64,000 nt of DNA from Elysia crispata (Eukaryota > Mollusca > Gastropoda > Plakobranchidae): positions 321,501 to 385,500 of the forward strand of contig JAWDGP010003891.1 in the NCBI GenBank assembly GCA_033675545.1, given 5' to 3'. The notes under the pieces were generated by a model. That model did no database searches. It was not told the DNA's origin and saw only the letters and a program-made list of their open reading frames with translations. The stretch's first letter is position 1. The number at the start of each line of letters is the position of its first letter. Shown here piece after piece: positions 51,301 to 64,000 of the stretch. The translations under genes were made by a program, and so were the position numbers.

Positions 51301-54300
51301 AAAAGCATCAGTTCTGTAAGAACAAAGTTGAAAACCACTTATTATATAGAATAAAAAGGGGAAAAAAAAGACTTATTGCATAAACTTCAAAATAATTAGT
51401 GCTTGGAGAAGACCGTGGCCCTTAAAACGCAAGCACAAATCGGTGCAATAATTAAATTTTTTCTATTTAGTCTTATTTTTATATTTTTTCTTAACAAAAA
51501 CTTCAGTTAACAGATACTACCCTGCAGACGTTTGAATCCCACATAGGCTAGCGCTTTTTCGATCATTTACACTAAAAAATTGAGTCAAAGCCTCAGGGTG
51601 TCCATGAATTCAGAAATTCGATAGTCAGGTCGGAAGAGTTGGAAATGGTAGGAAATCGACCACTGAGGTCGGAAAAAGGGAGGAAAAACAACAAATAATA
51701 GACCTGCCAACAATACAGTTTCGCCGAAATTTAAAATGCCAATACGTGATTCAGTCAAAATTACGGCAAGCCGGCTTGACCATTAGGGCTACTACATCAC
51801 AGTCTTGATTTAGCCCTCTTAGTTCTGATCGTTTTGCCTTGTGGTTCAATACAGTATTATCGAATACTGTTTTTTTTTTTTCGGAATTAAACTTTAAATT
51901 ACTTATCGATATTAAATTAAATGCGATTGTCCATCATTTAGCTGAGCGAGCTGTGTTCAATGGCGAAGCTCTCTTTGTCGCTTCTATGTCTTGCACTGTT
52001 CAACGTTGGCTTTTTTTTTTTTTGCTTCGCTTGTAAGTTCTCTTCTTGTGGCAGCTGGAGCGCTTACCGCCTATACTGAACGAGCAATGTATCGGATACC
52101 ATAGATAAGAAACAAATAAAGAATGATTTGCCTCGAGTTATGGTCAAGCTTCTCAATCTCATTGTCTCATTGATTGATTGTTCCTGAGTTGGGCGTGTCC
52201 AGTTAAATTGCACTTGAATTTTTGAGACACTGTACTGTCATTTCATCCAGATCTCATTCAACCAACTGAATTCCATCTGGAATATATCTAGCTTAATCTT
52301 CAAAATAAACAGCGCTTTCACAGGTTTTTTAAAGACGGGAATTTGAAAATTCATAATTACTTAGGCCAGCCTTGAGATTTAGGTCTAGATCTAAATTTAA
52401 GTTAACCCTAGATGGTTGTTCATATACTAATCTCGATCTAATTAAGCTCTATTTTTAACCAAATCTAGAATTTTGTAGGTATTGGTCATAAATTTATAAT
52501 TAGAGAAAAGAGAATTTTCTGTAAATGTATGGAATGTCGTATATTTTAACATTCGTGTGATCCTGTAAGGTTGAGCATATTTAAAATTACTTTTTACGAA
52601 AAAAGAAATTGTGAAAATTTTATTCTTCGAAGATTACAATATTTTTTTTTCCATCATCCAGGATCAACCTGTGCGAAAGAAGAAAACTGGACAATATAAT
52701 ATATTGATATCGCATTTTTCTAATTATTTATATTTTGACATTGAATATCAAGATTTGTATTGTAGTTGAAACTTTCCAAGATATCGGTGCCGTCCAGTTT
52801 TTTACTTTCACACACATTCGTCCCAAAAATTTTGTTCTCTCCATCCTCATACTTAGACCTAGCCGTTCTATTCAACAAAGGATCACTTATTTACCTCTGA
52901 TAAAAGCTAATGCGCCTTTTGACTGGGGACATTCTTAATCTAGTCGAGTAGGCCCGGGGGCCTACATGTTTTGAGATCAATGAGAAATTCTACCTGGAGC
53001 TAGATCTATAGTAAATGAAGATCTCATCATTAAAAGCGGCCGTGACATAACATGAGACTATAAATATAGTGGGTAATTTAAACTCCAAAGCAAATAATTA
53101 TAATCTAGATCTAAATGTACTTAGTAATGTTTTGTCCTATTTTTTTTTTATTTTATACGACCAGGTGGAGCCTGATAGGTAAATCTATATATTGCTTCAG
53201 TTGGGCAGAAAGCAATACATCTGGGGAACACAGCTGTAGAAGGGCTACAGGTTATTCAACATCTTAATTTGAGCTCAGGAAAAAAAAAAATGCTCCACAA
53301 TCCTGGCTCTGTGTGCAATCACATTTTGTTTCAATTTAGAAGAGAGAGGGGCGTGTGTCAAAAATTTCTCTGAAAGGAGGTTGGCATTACTCTAAGCCCG
53401 ATATGAGGTCAGCAGGTCTAATAACTTGAATTTATTGCCCGCTTGAAAAATGTTGAATTGCAAAGGTGCTGTTATCATCATCATTTCTATTATTAAACAT
53501 GTCCCTGCAAATTCTCTGTCTAATCTCCTCGCACAGTGGAAACAGACTTTGGATTTTCTTTCAAAATCCTAGGTAGCAAATTTTTGGAGAAAGTAGGAAA
53601 TTTTAGGTTGAGATGTTACTAGACACCCTGAGCCTATTCCTAACCGCTGCTGAGCATCATAAAAGATCAGGAGCTCTTTCTGATTTTCATAATCAAACCA
53701 ACAGTCTGCCTGCTTTAGATCTATTCCTTCGAATAGCCTTTCAAGAATTTCTGGCAAAAAAGGTAAAATGTGATTATTTTATCACTTTTATACGAAAATG
53801 GCAAAATTTGCAATGATTTGAAGAAACGTTAAAAAAATTTTTCAATCATGATTTTCTGTGGGGACAGATCATTTAGCCGTCATCTCTTAATTTTCTTGTT
53901 CATTTATTTTTGTATGTGGTATATATAGACCGTAGGTGCCATGATCTACTGCAGCAGCTGAGAGGAAGAAACTAGGTCAGAAAGCTGGCTTTAGCCTTAT
54001 TATAATAAACAATTTCTCAGGGTACCTCATGTTTTTATACATTGTTGCAATTTTCAATTATACTGGCATTTTACCTGTCCACAAAAGTTTCTCCACCAAG
54101 TAAGCAAGTGTAGGTACCAACTGATTGCAGGTGGTTGTGCTAATAATAGAATCTGTATTCATTTTGTGGTTGAAAAATATCTGCCCAGCTAATCTCAAAT
54201 TCTTTTTGCTGGACAACTCATTATTCATGTCATGGTCGGCACATGTAATAAATCATCTTTACATAACAATCCAAAGTTATATTACGGCTGAACACTGTTT

Positions 54301-57300
54301 CGTTGTTTATTTGTTGTGAAGATGGCAGCCAATCATATACGAGCTAATCGGAGTGAGAAGGTACTCAATAGTCCTCATGAAAAGTTGAAACGGAAAACTT
54401 AGTCAGTTGACCTATAACTCTTGAAGAAGACAGGCCTATTTAGAAAGAAATATCACAGAAATAGCTCTTTGGCAACTTTGAGCTCTAAACTGTGTAGAAT
54501 ATTTTCCTCCTATGAGAGATACATAAATCTTACTCAAAATTAACTTCCACTCGAGAGTTATTGACGATAGATTTTCATTACTGACTATATATTACCATAT
54601 AAAGCACGAGTCCTAGACACACGAACTGTTAACCATAAATTCTACATTAATGTGCTTGATTTTTTTACCACAAATTCTATATTACTGTGCTTGATTCAAG
54701 ATATATATTGATTATATTATTGGTTGTGAAGTTACTTGTTGTAAATCTGGAGAATACTGTGTATTGAACTCCATCTCCATCAAACGGTCATGTGAATTAC
54801 ATTTCTTGGATTTACTTATCGCATATTAAAGAAAGCACTGATTTTACGGTGGACTTGCGTCTCTTTTTTTTAACCGTACCATCGTGACTTGTGACTTTTG
54901 TACTGACCACGACTACTATCGTGACAATTCATATCAAATTTTTTACTTCGACTGGCTGTCTTGGTAAAAGAGGCTGGAGAGGCAAAAAATGTGAAAGCCA
55001 TTTTGAAATTTTGTAGACTGACTTTGCAATGTTTATAATATATTACTTCATTCCTATATTGATTCTTGCACCAAAATTGTAATAATTATTTATTGTAGGT
55101 TTCAAATTAGGCTATAAGCAAAGCATTCTACTACTACTTAAAGAATAAGAAAGCAAACATTTTTTGTAGTGAGCAAATTGACTTTACTTTAAAGTTTCAG
55201 TTCTTAGTCCAATCTTGAGTCAGGTGTAGGCTTAGGCCTAAATTTTATACCAATAAATTTCCATGAGCAAGTCTTAGGACGAATAAAGCTAGTCAGGGTT
55301 TTGGACCCTTAGCTTTCTTTTAATACAGGACGAGTTAACAATAAGTTTTCTAGCAAATTTTACCTACTTCACATACATGCTTCACCTTGGAACAAAGGAT
55401 GACATGTTTTCATGTCATTCTTATCTTTTACAAAATGCAATGTCATAATCAATCAATAGCTAGACTGGTGCTATTTTATTTCAAAATTCTTCAAGCAAGA
55501 GGTAAACAGTAAACTCCACTACTTTTGCTATTAATTATATCTCTTATATTCATATGGAATTGGAAAAGCTATTACAACCTAAACTGGACAATACAAAGTT
55601 TGCTATTAATTATTGAAGGACTTGTTCTTCTGTTGCTTTGTATTTGTTAGGCCTGCTACTGAACTGAACTTAAATCAAGAACTTTCATGACATTAGCATA
55701 TCTTTAATTGAAAGGTTTTAACTTGGAGTAAGTAAATTAAAATCTGGTTTGGAATGAAAGATTCTTTTTTGATTGGTTTTCTAGTTCATCCCCTCTAGCA
55801 AGGATCATTATTTGAAGGAGCTCAGGAAAACCTAACTGTGGTGTCCAATATTTCACTGGTCCTTGTTGGTACATGTACCAGGTCAAGAAGTCTATGCTTT
55901 TGTACATTTGTCTTCTTTCTTAAGCATGCTGTTTTGTTGTGTCAACAAAAACATCCAAGTTCTAAAGTTCCCCACTCATGCTTAGATAATAAGTGGCAAT
56001 AGAAGCCATACAAAAATTCTGATGTGGGTGTTGGGTCCCCTTGCGTGTGTGCTAAAATGCCTAAAAAAAAAAAAACCAGTTGCTGAGAACATCTGTTCTA
56101 AACATTTTTTTTAGGTTCCATCCATCTCACTAGCCATGATAATGATGATTTTTGGTATGTCCAGGAAGTCAGAAAATTCGGAAGTGGTAGGAAATCGACC
56201 ATCAAGGTTTGAAAAGGGAAGGGAAAACAGCGTTCAATAACTAGGTCAACAGCCTGTTAATTATACGAGTAACTTGTTTTTATTGCCCGCTTTAAAATGT
56301 TGAATTACATAGGTGCTTTGTTATCATCATCATTTCTATTATTAAACATGTCCCTGCAAATTCTCTTTCGATTATCCTTGTGCAGTGGAAATTGACTTTG
56401 GATTTTCTTTAAAAATGCGGGTCAGGAAATTTTAGGTTGAGATGTTGCTGGACACCCTGAAAGTCAGAGTTTTCTCTCTTCAATGATTTCTTAAGGAACT
56501 TCTGTCCTGTCATGACTTCTATTTAATGGTGTATGTATAATTTAAATACCAAGTTTAATGCAGTTTGATTAAATTTCATTGATTGGTCATTCACAGGTTA
56601 AGGCTGTGCGTCCCCACAAATTGAGTGCTTTGAGCAAAAGACAGAAAACTGTTTCCAGGGCTTATGGAGGATCTCGTTGTCACAAAGCTGTGAGGGAGAG
56701 GTAAGCATTTGTGCCTGTGTTCCTAAGCTGAAAGACTTGGAATAAAACAGCTTGCACTTAGCTCTTTAACGTGCTAGTTGCTAGTTAGATGGGTGTATGA
56801 AATACATGAATTGCATAGTCTTGCAGATAAGTTAGTGTTTGAGGTGAAATTTATGATGAACGGTTATCAAGATTTTGCAGAAAAGGATGTTAGTCAGAAT
56901 TCAGGTCTAATTGTAGATTGAAAGAAAAGTATGCTCCACTTAAATCAATATTGCCTTTTTCTACTTTTCCCTACCATCAACAAGCTTTGCATAGTCCATA
57001 AATGTTCCCTCTTCATTACTCATAACTAATTTCTTCCATGTTGACATCTTCTCCGTTTAAATTCTCTTATGCCAGCATGTTCAATTATCAGACTCGCAAT
57101 GCAAAACATTGGTTTCGGCACAAAGAAATTTATAACCCACTTGTTCTCTCCCCATAATACATTGCAACCGCACTAATGTTAGACAGTATCACCTGAAGTT
57201 CATTTGTTTCAACTTTATTAATAGTCCTAGAATTATTTTAGGAAAAAAAAAATTATTTTTTTTTTTCAAGTTGGAATGCCTTCTGCCAACTTTGTAAAAT

Positions 57301-57494
57301 GGGAAATGTTAAAAGTTACCACCTATAGTATTAATTTATTGACAAAGATTGTCCCCTTATTCTGATATCTTTCACTTAACTTAACTTATACTTTGAATTT
57401 TTTTCAACTTTCCAGAATTATTCGCGCCTTTCTGATTGAAGAACAAAAGATTGTGGCGCGGGTACTCAAAGCTCAGGAGGCTTCTAAAAAATAA
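48248..57494 (+). CDS. RPL34: Ribosomal protein eL34 (gene span, 4 coding exons)
   Basis: A component of the large cytosolic ribosomal subunit. Coding exons 48248-48312, 50259-50352, 56597-56700 and 57416-57494 give 342 nt, 113 residues plus stop (human 117). The start [18 protein letters not shown] and the segments [22 protein letters not shown] and [11 protein letters not shown] are strongly conserved in the family. The start ATG follows the acceptor directly. Two of the four Cys of the usual paired CxxC zinc site are missing: the first pair reads C44-G-D-Y47 and the second C81-H-K-A84. The introns are large (1.9, 6.2 and 0.7 kb) and loaded with repeats. All splice sites are GT-AG, so this is the intron-bearing gene, not a retrocopy. 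Low taxonomic information, high confidence in identity. Confidence 0.96.
48313..49434. other. RPL34 intron after the start exon
   Basis: Part at 48600-48930 is GC- and CpG-richer, with CACGTG at 48716-48721 and a 80-codon minus-strand frame, but nothing recognisable. Confidence 0.45.
49440..49510 (-). tRNA. tRNA-like element, probably pseudogene or SINE head
   Basis: On the - strand it has box A TAGCTCAAAAGG (49492-49503) and box B AAGTTCAAACC (49451-49461) with true tRNA spacing. The ends CTGACAG and TTGTCGG can pair over 7 bp with two wobbles, like an acceptor stem. The D, anticodon and T stems pair poorly, so a working tRNA is unlikely. Confidence 0.4.
50259..50352 (+). CDS. RPL34: RPL34 second coding exon
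   Basis: Encodes [20 protein letters not shown] then [11 protein letters not shown]. Cys44 is codon 50323-50325; the position of the expected second Cys is TAC (Tyr) at 50332-50334. Acceptor TTATTCAG, donor GTATGT. Confidence 0.96.
50353..51593. other. RPL34 intron with a GC-rich patch
   Basis: The part at about 50555-50735 is distinctly GC-rich (GGCAGCCTTACGGCGG and similar) inside AT-rich DNA. It may be an inserted repeat or SINE, but I do not recognise it. Confidence 0.4.
51594..51699. repeat. CAGGGTGTCC-ended repeat, copy B, left part
   Basis: Starts CAGGGTGTCC and matches copies A and C through the GGTCGGAAGAGT...GGTAGGAAATCGACC region. The rest of the copy resumes at about 53420. Confidence 0.75.
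51700..53419. mobile_element. 1.7-kb insertion inside copy B (tentative)
   Basis: Splits the repeat copy B. Its presumed ends AGACCTGC (51700) and GCAGGTCT (to 53419) are inverted, flanked by AATAAT and AATAAC. No transposase frame is visible, so it would be non-autonomous. The boundaries are uncertain because the repeat is divergent there. Confidence 0.4.
53420..53630. repeat. CAGGGTGTCC-ended repeat, copy B, right part
   Basis: Matches copy C from TTTATTGCCCGC to the terminal GACACCCTG, including ATCATCATCATTTCTATTAT. AGCCT stands on both outer flanks of copy B (51589-51593 and 53631-53635), a possible 5-bp duplication. Confidence 0.75.
53631..56151. other. RPL34 intron, remainder
   Basis: AT-rich with no gene seen. 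A short tandem duplication is listed at 54632-54696. Confidence 0.5.
54632..54696. repeat. Two-copy tandem repeat, 35-bp period
   Basis: ACCATAAATTCTACATTA at 54632 recurs as ACCACAAATTCTATATTA at 54667, both running on to TGTGCTTGATT. Confidence 0.8.
56152..56459. repeat. CAGGGTGTCC-ended repeat, copy C
   Basis: About 308 bp, ending in GCTGGACACCCTG. It shares long stretches with copies A and B, including ATCATCATCATTTCTATTAT and CATGTCCCTGCAAATTCTCT. Confidence 0.8.
56597..56700 (+). CDS. RPL34: RPL34 third coding exon
   Basis: Encodes [35 protein letters not shown]. Cys81 is codon 56678-56680; the expected fourth zinc Cys is GCT (Ala84) at 56687-56689. Acceptor CATTCACAG, donor GTAAGC. 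Confidence 0.96.
57416..57494 (+). CDS. RPL34: RPL34 terminal coding exon
   Basis: Encodes [25 protein letters not shown] and stop TAA. Acceptor CTTTCCAG. Confidence 0.97.
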
Positions 57495-57507
57495 ATGATT
57501 GTGTTGT

Positions 57508-57513
57508 AATAAA
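57508..57513 (+). terminator. RPL34 polyadenylation signal
   Basis: AATAAA only 14 bases after the stop, in line with the very short 3' UTR of ribosomal protein mRNAs. A T/GT-rich tract follows at 57537-57560. Confidence 0.75.
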
Positions 57514-57560
57514 GGTCTTAGAATTAATTTTGCAACTTTTTTTTTTTGTGTGTGTGTGTG

Positions 57561-58589
57561 AAGTCTGTGTTTTGCTTAATTTAATAATAGCTTTCTAAAG
57601 TAAAAAGTTGGAGTTTTCATAATTCTGCATGAGAAATAAATTTTTCATTGGCTCAGCTTTTTTTAAACCTTTGTGTTAACTATTGTCAATTGTAATGTTG
57701 ACAGTGAAAACCTCACAATTCGAATTGTATGGGAATGGATTAAATCTTCGAATTAAGAATATTCGAATTACAAAAATGGATATAATAAAGTCTAAGACTC
57801 ATTGAGTGAGTGTGGTGTACTGAGCCTGCAACGAGCAACCCTCCTATTCCCCTGTCCCAACTTGCTATCACTAGTATCAGTATCAGTACAGATTTGCTAT
57901 TGGCACTTAATTGTTAATGCATTTGCTCCCTTCTTGATTTGTTAGCGCACTGATCAGCCTTTCTTGGGCAGTGATCGGCATTGCTTGCTGCTTGAGAGAT
58001 GCATGTAGCACTTTTGTGATGCCTTATGAGGTGATATCGACTTCGAATTAAGAGAATCAAATCAGAAATACTTCGAAATACATGTGCGATTCTAACAAAG
58101 CCAAAGAGGAAAAAATCTATCAATTATCATCTTGTAAAGTTCGGTTTATGAGAAATTTGAATAATCAGACTTCAGTTTTTGAGGTTTCCACTGTAGTGGT
58201 TGTTGAGGCTATCCAGAATTTGGTTAATTAAACTCTATACGTAATACAGTTGTAACGTTAGTGCCTAATTTTGATTTCTTACCAACAGAAACACTAAGCA
58301 AGCAAAATCTTATAGTTATAGAATTCTAAACTATCTAAGCCTCCGATAAGCATTTAAGAAAGAGAAAAAAAATTAGATCTTTTGCTACCTCTAATTTATT
58401 TGTTTCTCATGAACTCCTAAAATGATTAAAATGTAGTGGGCTTAGGAATGTTTTCATCAAGAAACAAGATACTAAGGAAATGCTGTGCTACTTTTAGTCT
58501 GTTAGTTACAAAGTGATTCCCTTACGTTACGCTTACACTTACAGATTCTACAAGAAATAAATCCAGAACATAGGCTGCATTAATTAAAA
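57561..58589. other. Intergenic DNA, no gene seen
   Basis: AT-rich. A 69-codon minus-strand frame at 57914-58123 has no recognisable motif. Confidence 0.5.
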
Positions 58590-59650
58590 TGTAAATGAAA
58601 TGGATACATTTTAACATTATAAACTCCCTTATTCGCTCTCACAAGAAAGCTTACTTCACCAAAAAGCTTGAAGAAGTCAAAACGACGAAAGAACTCTTCC
58701 AGACAACAGACCATATCATGGGACACCAAACGTCGTCTTCCCTTCCCCCCGGAGAAGATAAAGAACTCTGTAATCAATTTTTACTTACTTTCAATAACAA
58801 GATTGATAATATAAGAACATTTCTTGGTAACGACACACCTCTGCCAGATGAGCATGAACCATCAACTGGAAATACTATGACTGAATTTTGCTATGTAACT
58901 GAAGAGGAAATTACAAAGTATATAAAAGCATCCTCCCCCAAAACGTGTGATTTAGATCCCATCCCAACATCTTTATTAAAGGAATACACAATGGAGTTAG
59001 TCCCTTACATAACAAAAATTATAAACGAATCTTTGGCCACTGGTGTTGTACCTGACATTTTCAAACGTGCTATTGTGACACCTCTTCTCAAGAAGCCCGG
59101 GCTTGACGAAACGGATCTTAAAAACTTTAGACCTGTCTCAAATCTCAATTTGCTGTCAAAAATTCTGGAAAAAGTTGTACTAGGTCAAGTCCTGAAACAC
59201 GTTAAAAGTAACGGTTTTGATGAAGTTCTTCAATCCGCATACAAGATGCACCATAGCACGGAGACTGCACATTTAAAAGTGACCTCAGATATTCTGGACT
59301 TAGTAGATGACAAAAACTTATGTCTCCTTGTGCTGCTTGATCTAACAGCTGCTTTCGACACTATTGATCATGAAATTTTACTAAACAGGCTTAAGAAGTC
59401 GTTTCTTGTGTCGGGTACAGTACGTACGTGGTTTGAGTCATATCTTACCAACAGATTTTATTGTGTTAAAGTGAGAAATGAAACGTCTCAAAATCTTCCT
59501 TTCAAATATGGAGTCCCTCAAGGCTCAGTTTTAGGTCCCGTCTCTTTACCATGTATACTAAACCACTGTCTGCCCTTATTAGGAAACATAGCATAAGTTA
59601 CCACCTTTATGCTGATGACACCCAATTATATGGAGCAAGTGACACTGAAA
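58590..59650 (+). mobile_element. Truncated CR1/jockey-like LINE reverse transcriptase
   Basis: A 333-codon frame (58595-59596) carries the linker and RT of a CR1-type non-LTR element: LKNFRPVSNLNLLSKILEKV, QSAYKMHHSTETAHLKV, LLDLTAAFDTIDH and GVPQGSVLGP. One base is missing near 59540; the homology then continues in another frame with LFTMYTKPLSALI-like sequence and YADDTQLYG (YADD at 59608-59619). It stops soon after, so the 3' part is missing, and so is the 5' endonuclease. An inactive fragment. Confidence 0.9.
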
Positions 59651-61028
59651 ATAGGTACCACAAAGTGATTTTTCTACCCCAGCAAATTTGAATATACCCA
59701 ATTGTACTGTAAAGATCTTGTTAAAATATGAAATTTCCAACAAATTTCATCAAAATCCGTTGGTAAATAAAAGTTTTACAGCTGTTTCAATTTTGCGCAT
59801 AACGACACAAAACAAATTGCGTGCATCGGGTTGTTTTTAAGGACATATAAAAGTCATTTGTTACATCTTATGAAACAAAAAAGGACATATTTACAAAGTC
59901 CAAGACAATGACTATACACATACGAAATTTCACGGAGATAGAAAGTAAACAAAAGAATTTATTGGTCATGAAATATGGCCAAAAACACTTGTGGCATATC
60001 AAAATTACAAGCAAATACTCTAGATGAGGCACTTTTGGACCATCGTAAAAAAACACATATTCTTCAGATTGTTTCAATACTTAGTTTGCTAATACACAAT
60101 GTTGTATTTAGTTGACTCAATTTTTGTCAGCAACCTAGAAAGCCATTTTGAAAAGATAGAGAAAACCAAAATTGGCATAGCGCCAAATTTTGCGCCTTGG
60201 AAAAAAATTGGTAAAAAAGCGAATCATATTGTAGAAATTATATCATAAAAAACACAGTTTTCGTACTAGATTAATGAAACTTTCGGAGTTTATGGTTTTT
60301 TAGATGCTGAACCTGATTATGCTATCTTTTTGATAATTTGACCACTGTTTCTATTTCAAAACTGCATTGTAAGTCAATGATAGAAGTAAAAAATTAATAG
60401 TCACAGATGAATTATGATTGAACATATATTTTCAAATGTATACATGATAAAGCATTATGATTTTGATAGTTGTAGAAAACTCCCATGATAAACTGAGGTT
60501 CAATACACGCTTACATTAAAGCTGAAACTGAATGACTGTAAAAGAAAGTATTGCATAAGAGACAAAATACATTACAGTTTTCAAAATATAAATTGAGAAC
60601 CAATTCATGTAAAGGAATTAGCAAGCCTGAAAATATCAATATTTTGTTAAATGAAAACAATTTGAGCCTGCAACTTTAAAAAATTATAAAGTATAAACAG
60701 AAATTTTCGTTTCTTTTAAATTGTGAAGGTTTCTGTTCCGTGTATATGTTTTTTTAAGCCGCACCTATGGTTTTTCCCACTCTGCTTACCTCTCGGTCTC
60801 ACTACCTCTTTTGCCAGACATACTATGTACCTGTATCAGTGTCACTTTTTTGTTGACTACCTACCTGTACACTTCGCTAATGAAAGTATCTATACTGTTT
60901 GTACCTTGCAGCGATTTCTGTTTGTTTTACTAAATAAACCTTGAAGCCAACAACAACATCAAGCAACAGTTTCTGTCAAATTTATTTTCACCGTAACAGC
61001 ATTGTATTTAATAATCATCATCAGAACT
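59651..61028. other. Intergenic DNA, no gene seen
   Basis: AT-rich. A 73-codon frame at 60723-60944 ends by an AATAAA at about 60933 but resembles nothing I know. Confidence 0.45.
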
Positions 61029-61277
61029 TTAATTTTGAATGATTGTCTTTTGCCTAATGAACCCCCCTCTTTTAGAGGGGGGTTCATTGCATATCTTTCC
61101 AAGCAAAGTCTGGTAAAGATTTGCAGCAGTACCTGTCAGTCTTAAGTCCTCTTGCCCCATCACTAATTTTCTATATCGAATCTGATCTTTAAGATTTTCT
61201 GCTTTTCCATTTTTATATAACTGATCAAGCCCAGCTTTTGTGGTGCACAAACCACCTTGACACAAAACCGCATTCAT
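61029..61277 (-). CDS. Unassigned minus-strand ORF, possibly transposon-derived
   Basis: 82 codons starting MNAVLCQGGLCTTKAGLDQL, followed by KDQIRYRKLVMGQ. The pattern of a Cys-Gly-Gly-Leu stretch, a helical Lys-rich segment and an R-Y/F-R-K motif recalls a segment I associate with some transposon-derived animal proteins, but I cannot name the family. No splice partner is seen. It may be a fragment. Confidence 0.25.
   Translation of the reverse strand: MNAVLCQGGLCTTKAGLDQLYKNGKAENLKDQIRYRKLVMGQEDLRLTGTAANLYQTLLGKICNEPPSKRGGFIRQKTIIQN
61056..61088. repeat. Perfect 15-bp inverted repeat, 3-nt loop
   Basis: AATGAACCCCCCTCT, loop TTT, then its exact complement AGAGGGGGGTTCATT. It lies inside the minus-strand ORF at 61029-61277. 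Confidence 0.95.
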
Positions 61278-61712
61278 AATTTTAACTTATTACAAAAGAA
61301 TTCCAACTGCTTTTTTTTTTACTTGGAACCATAGGGGCGCAATGGAGTTACAGGAGTGAGAAAATGATTCAAAGATGAAAATCAGTTGAATAAAAAGAGG
61401 AAAGCCTGGCTAACGAGAAAGTATTACTAAAAGTACAGAGGAGTCCATATACATTCAACACCTAAGGGAAACTTTTGCTTCAAGTCAACTTTGTTTGCCA
61501 GCACTATTTTGTATTTCTTTACAAATTAAATTGCAATATTTAAAGCCAACTTTTGCCTACAGTCAACTAACTTTTTTGGTCCTGAGGTATTTATCCACAC
61601 TCCAGTGTAAAGTCTATGGAAGTAAAGAAAGGGCCAGGACTGAGGAATGGAGAGAACGACGAAAAAGATACTGATTTTGAGGATGAAGACGATCATTACA
61701 TATTGATTATGG
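61278..61712. other. Intergenic DNA, no gene seen
   Basis: No recognisable feature. Confidence 0.5.
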
Positions 61713-61772
61713 TGATGATAATGATGATGATGGTGATGATGATGATGATGTGATGATGATAATGATGATGAT

Positions 61773-61802
<30 letters not shown>
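61713..61802. repeat. (ATG/GAT)n imperfect trinucleotide array
   Basis: About 30 GAT/GAA-type triplets with interruptions. Confidence 0.9.
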
Positions 61803-61804
<2 letters not shown>

Positions 61805-62010
61805 AAAAACTGTCTTCACAAGCATGGGCATGATTAACACTGTATCGCCGATAATATTTTTTGTTTTATCATGTTTCACTACTTCAAAGATAAAAATGAG
61901 CCTGACTTTAACAACAGAAGAAAGAAATTTGCCCATTTCACTCTGTGTATCTCTGAATCCATTGGAAGCTAGGAAGCGAGAAAGAGAAATAGAAAAAGAA
62001 AGAGAGAGAC

Positions 62011-64000
<1,990 letters not shown>

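Overview
The window is nuclear DNA from an animal. It is AT-rich, the genes are split by GT-AG introns, and it carries LINE retrotransposons, tRNA-derived SINE-like pieces, MITE-like elements and long CT/GA, AT and CTA microsatellites. A peptide O-xylosyltransferase carrying a WSC domain points to an invertebrate. The repeat style and the RTE- and CR1-type LINEs suggest a lophotrochozoan, probably a mollusc and perhaps a gastropod. The taxon is inference only.

Layout. Positions 1-13000 hold no gene I can support: they contain microsatellites, a ten-copy 71-bp minisatellite and SINE-like debris. A peptide O-xylosyltransferase gene runs on the + strand from about 13.2 to 28.2 kb. Thirteen exons are firm and a first exon is tentative; the model gives about 898 residues, with a WSC domain, a GT14 catalytic domain and a xylosyltransferase C-terminal domain. 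Its stop codon is followed in frame by another 120 open codons ending in a hydrophobic segment. Positions 28.5-36.5 kb are AT-rich intergenic DNA.

The mitochondrial short-chain 3-hydroxyacyl-CoA dehydrogenase gene (HADH) runs on the - strand from 45367 to 36547, with eight coding exons giving 308 residues. Its last intron contains a dead RTE-type LINE in the opposite orientation (36.9-39.96 kb). Between HADH and the next gene lies a large CTA/TAG trinucleotide array. Ribosomal protein eL34 (RPL34) runs on the + strand from 48248 to 57494 in four coding exons (113 residues). It lacks two of the four expected zinc-binding cysteines. Its introns hold a tRNA-like element and two copies of a CAGGGTGTCC-ended repeat, one interrupted by a 1.7-kb insertion. 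Downstream come a truncated CR1-like LINE, an unassigned minus-strand ORF with a perfect hairpin, and more microsatellites.

The three genes are ordinary housekeeping functions: proteoglycan linker initiation, mitochondrial fatty-acid beta-oxidation and translation. They do not form a pathway or operon. The points most worth following up are the xylosyltransferase in-frame extension, the altered zinc site of eL34, two unnamed MITE-like families, the 142-bp higher-order minisatellite and the CTA/TAG inverted array. I did not find a clearly new multi-gene system.
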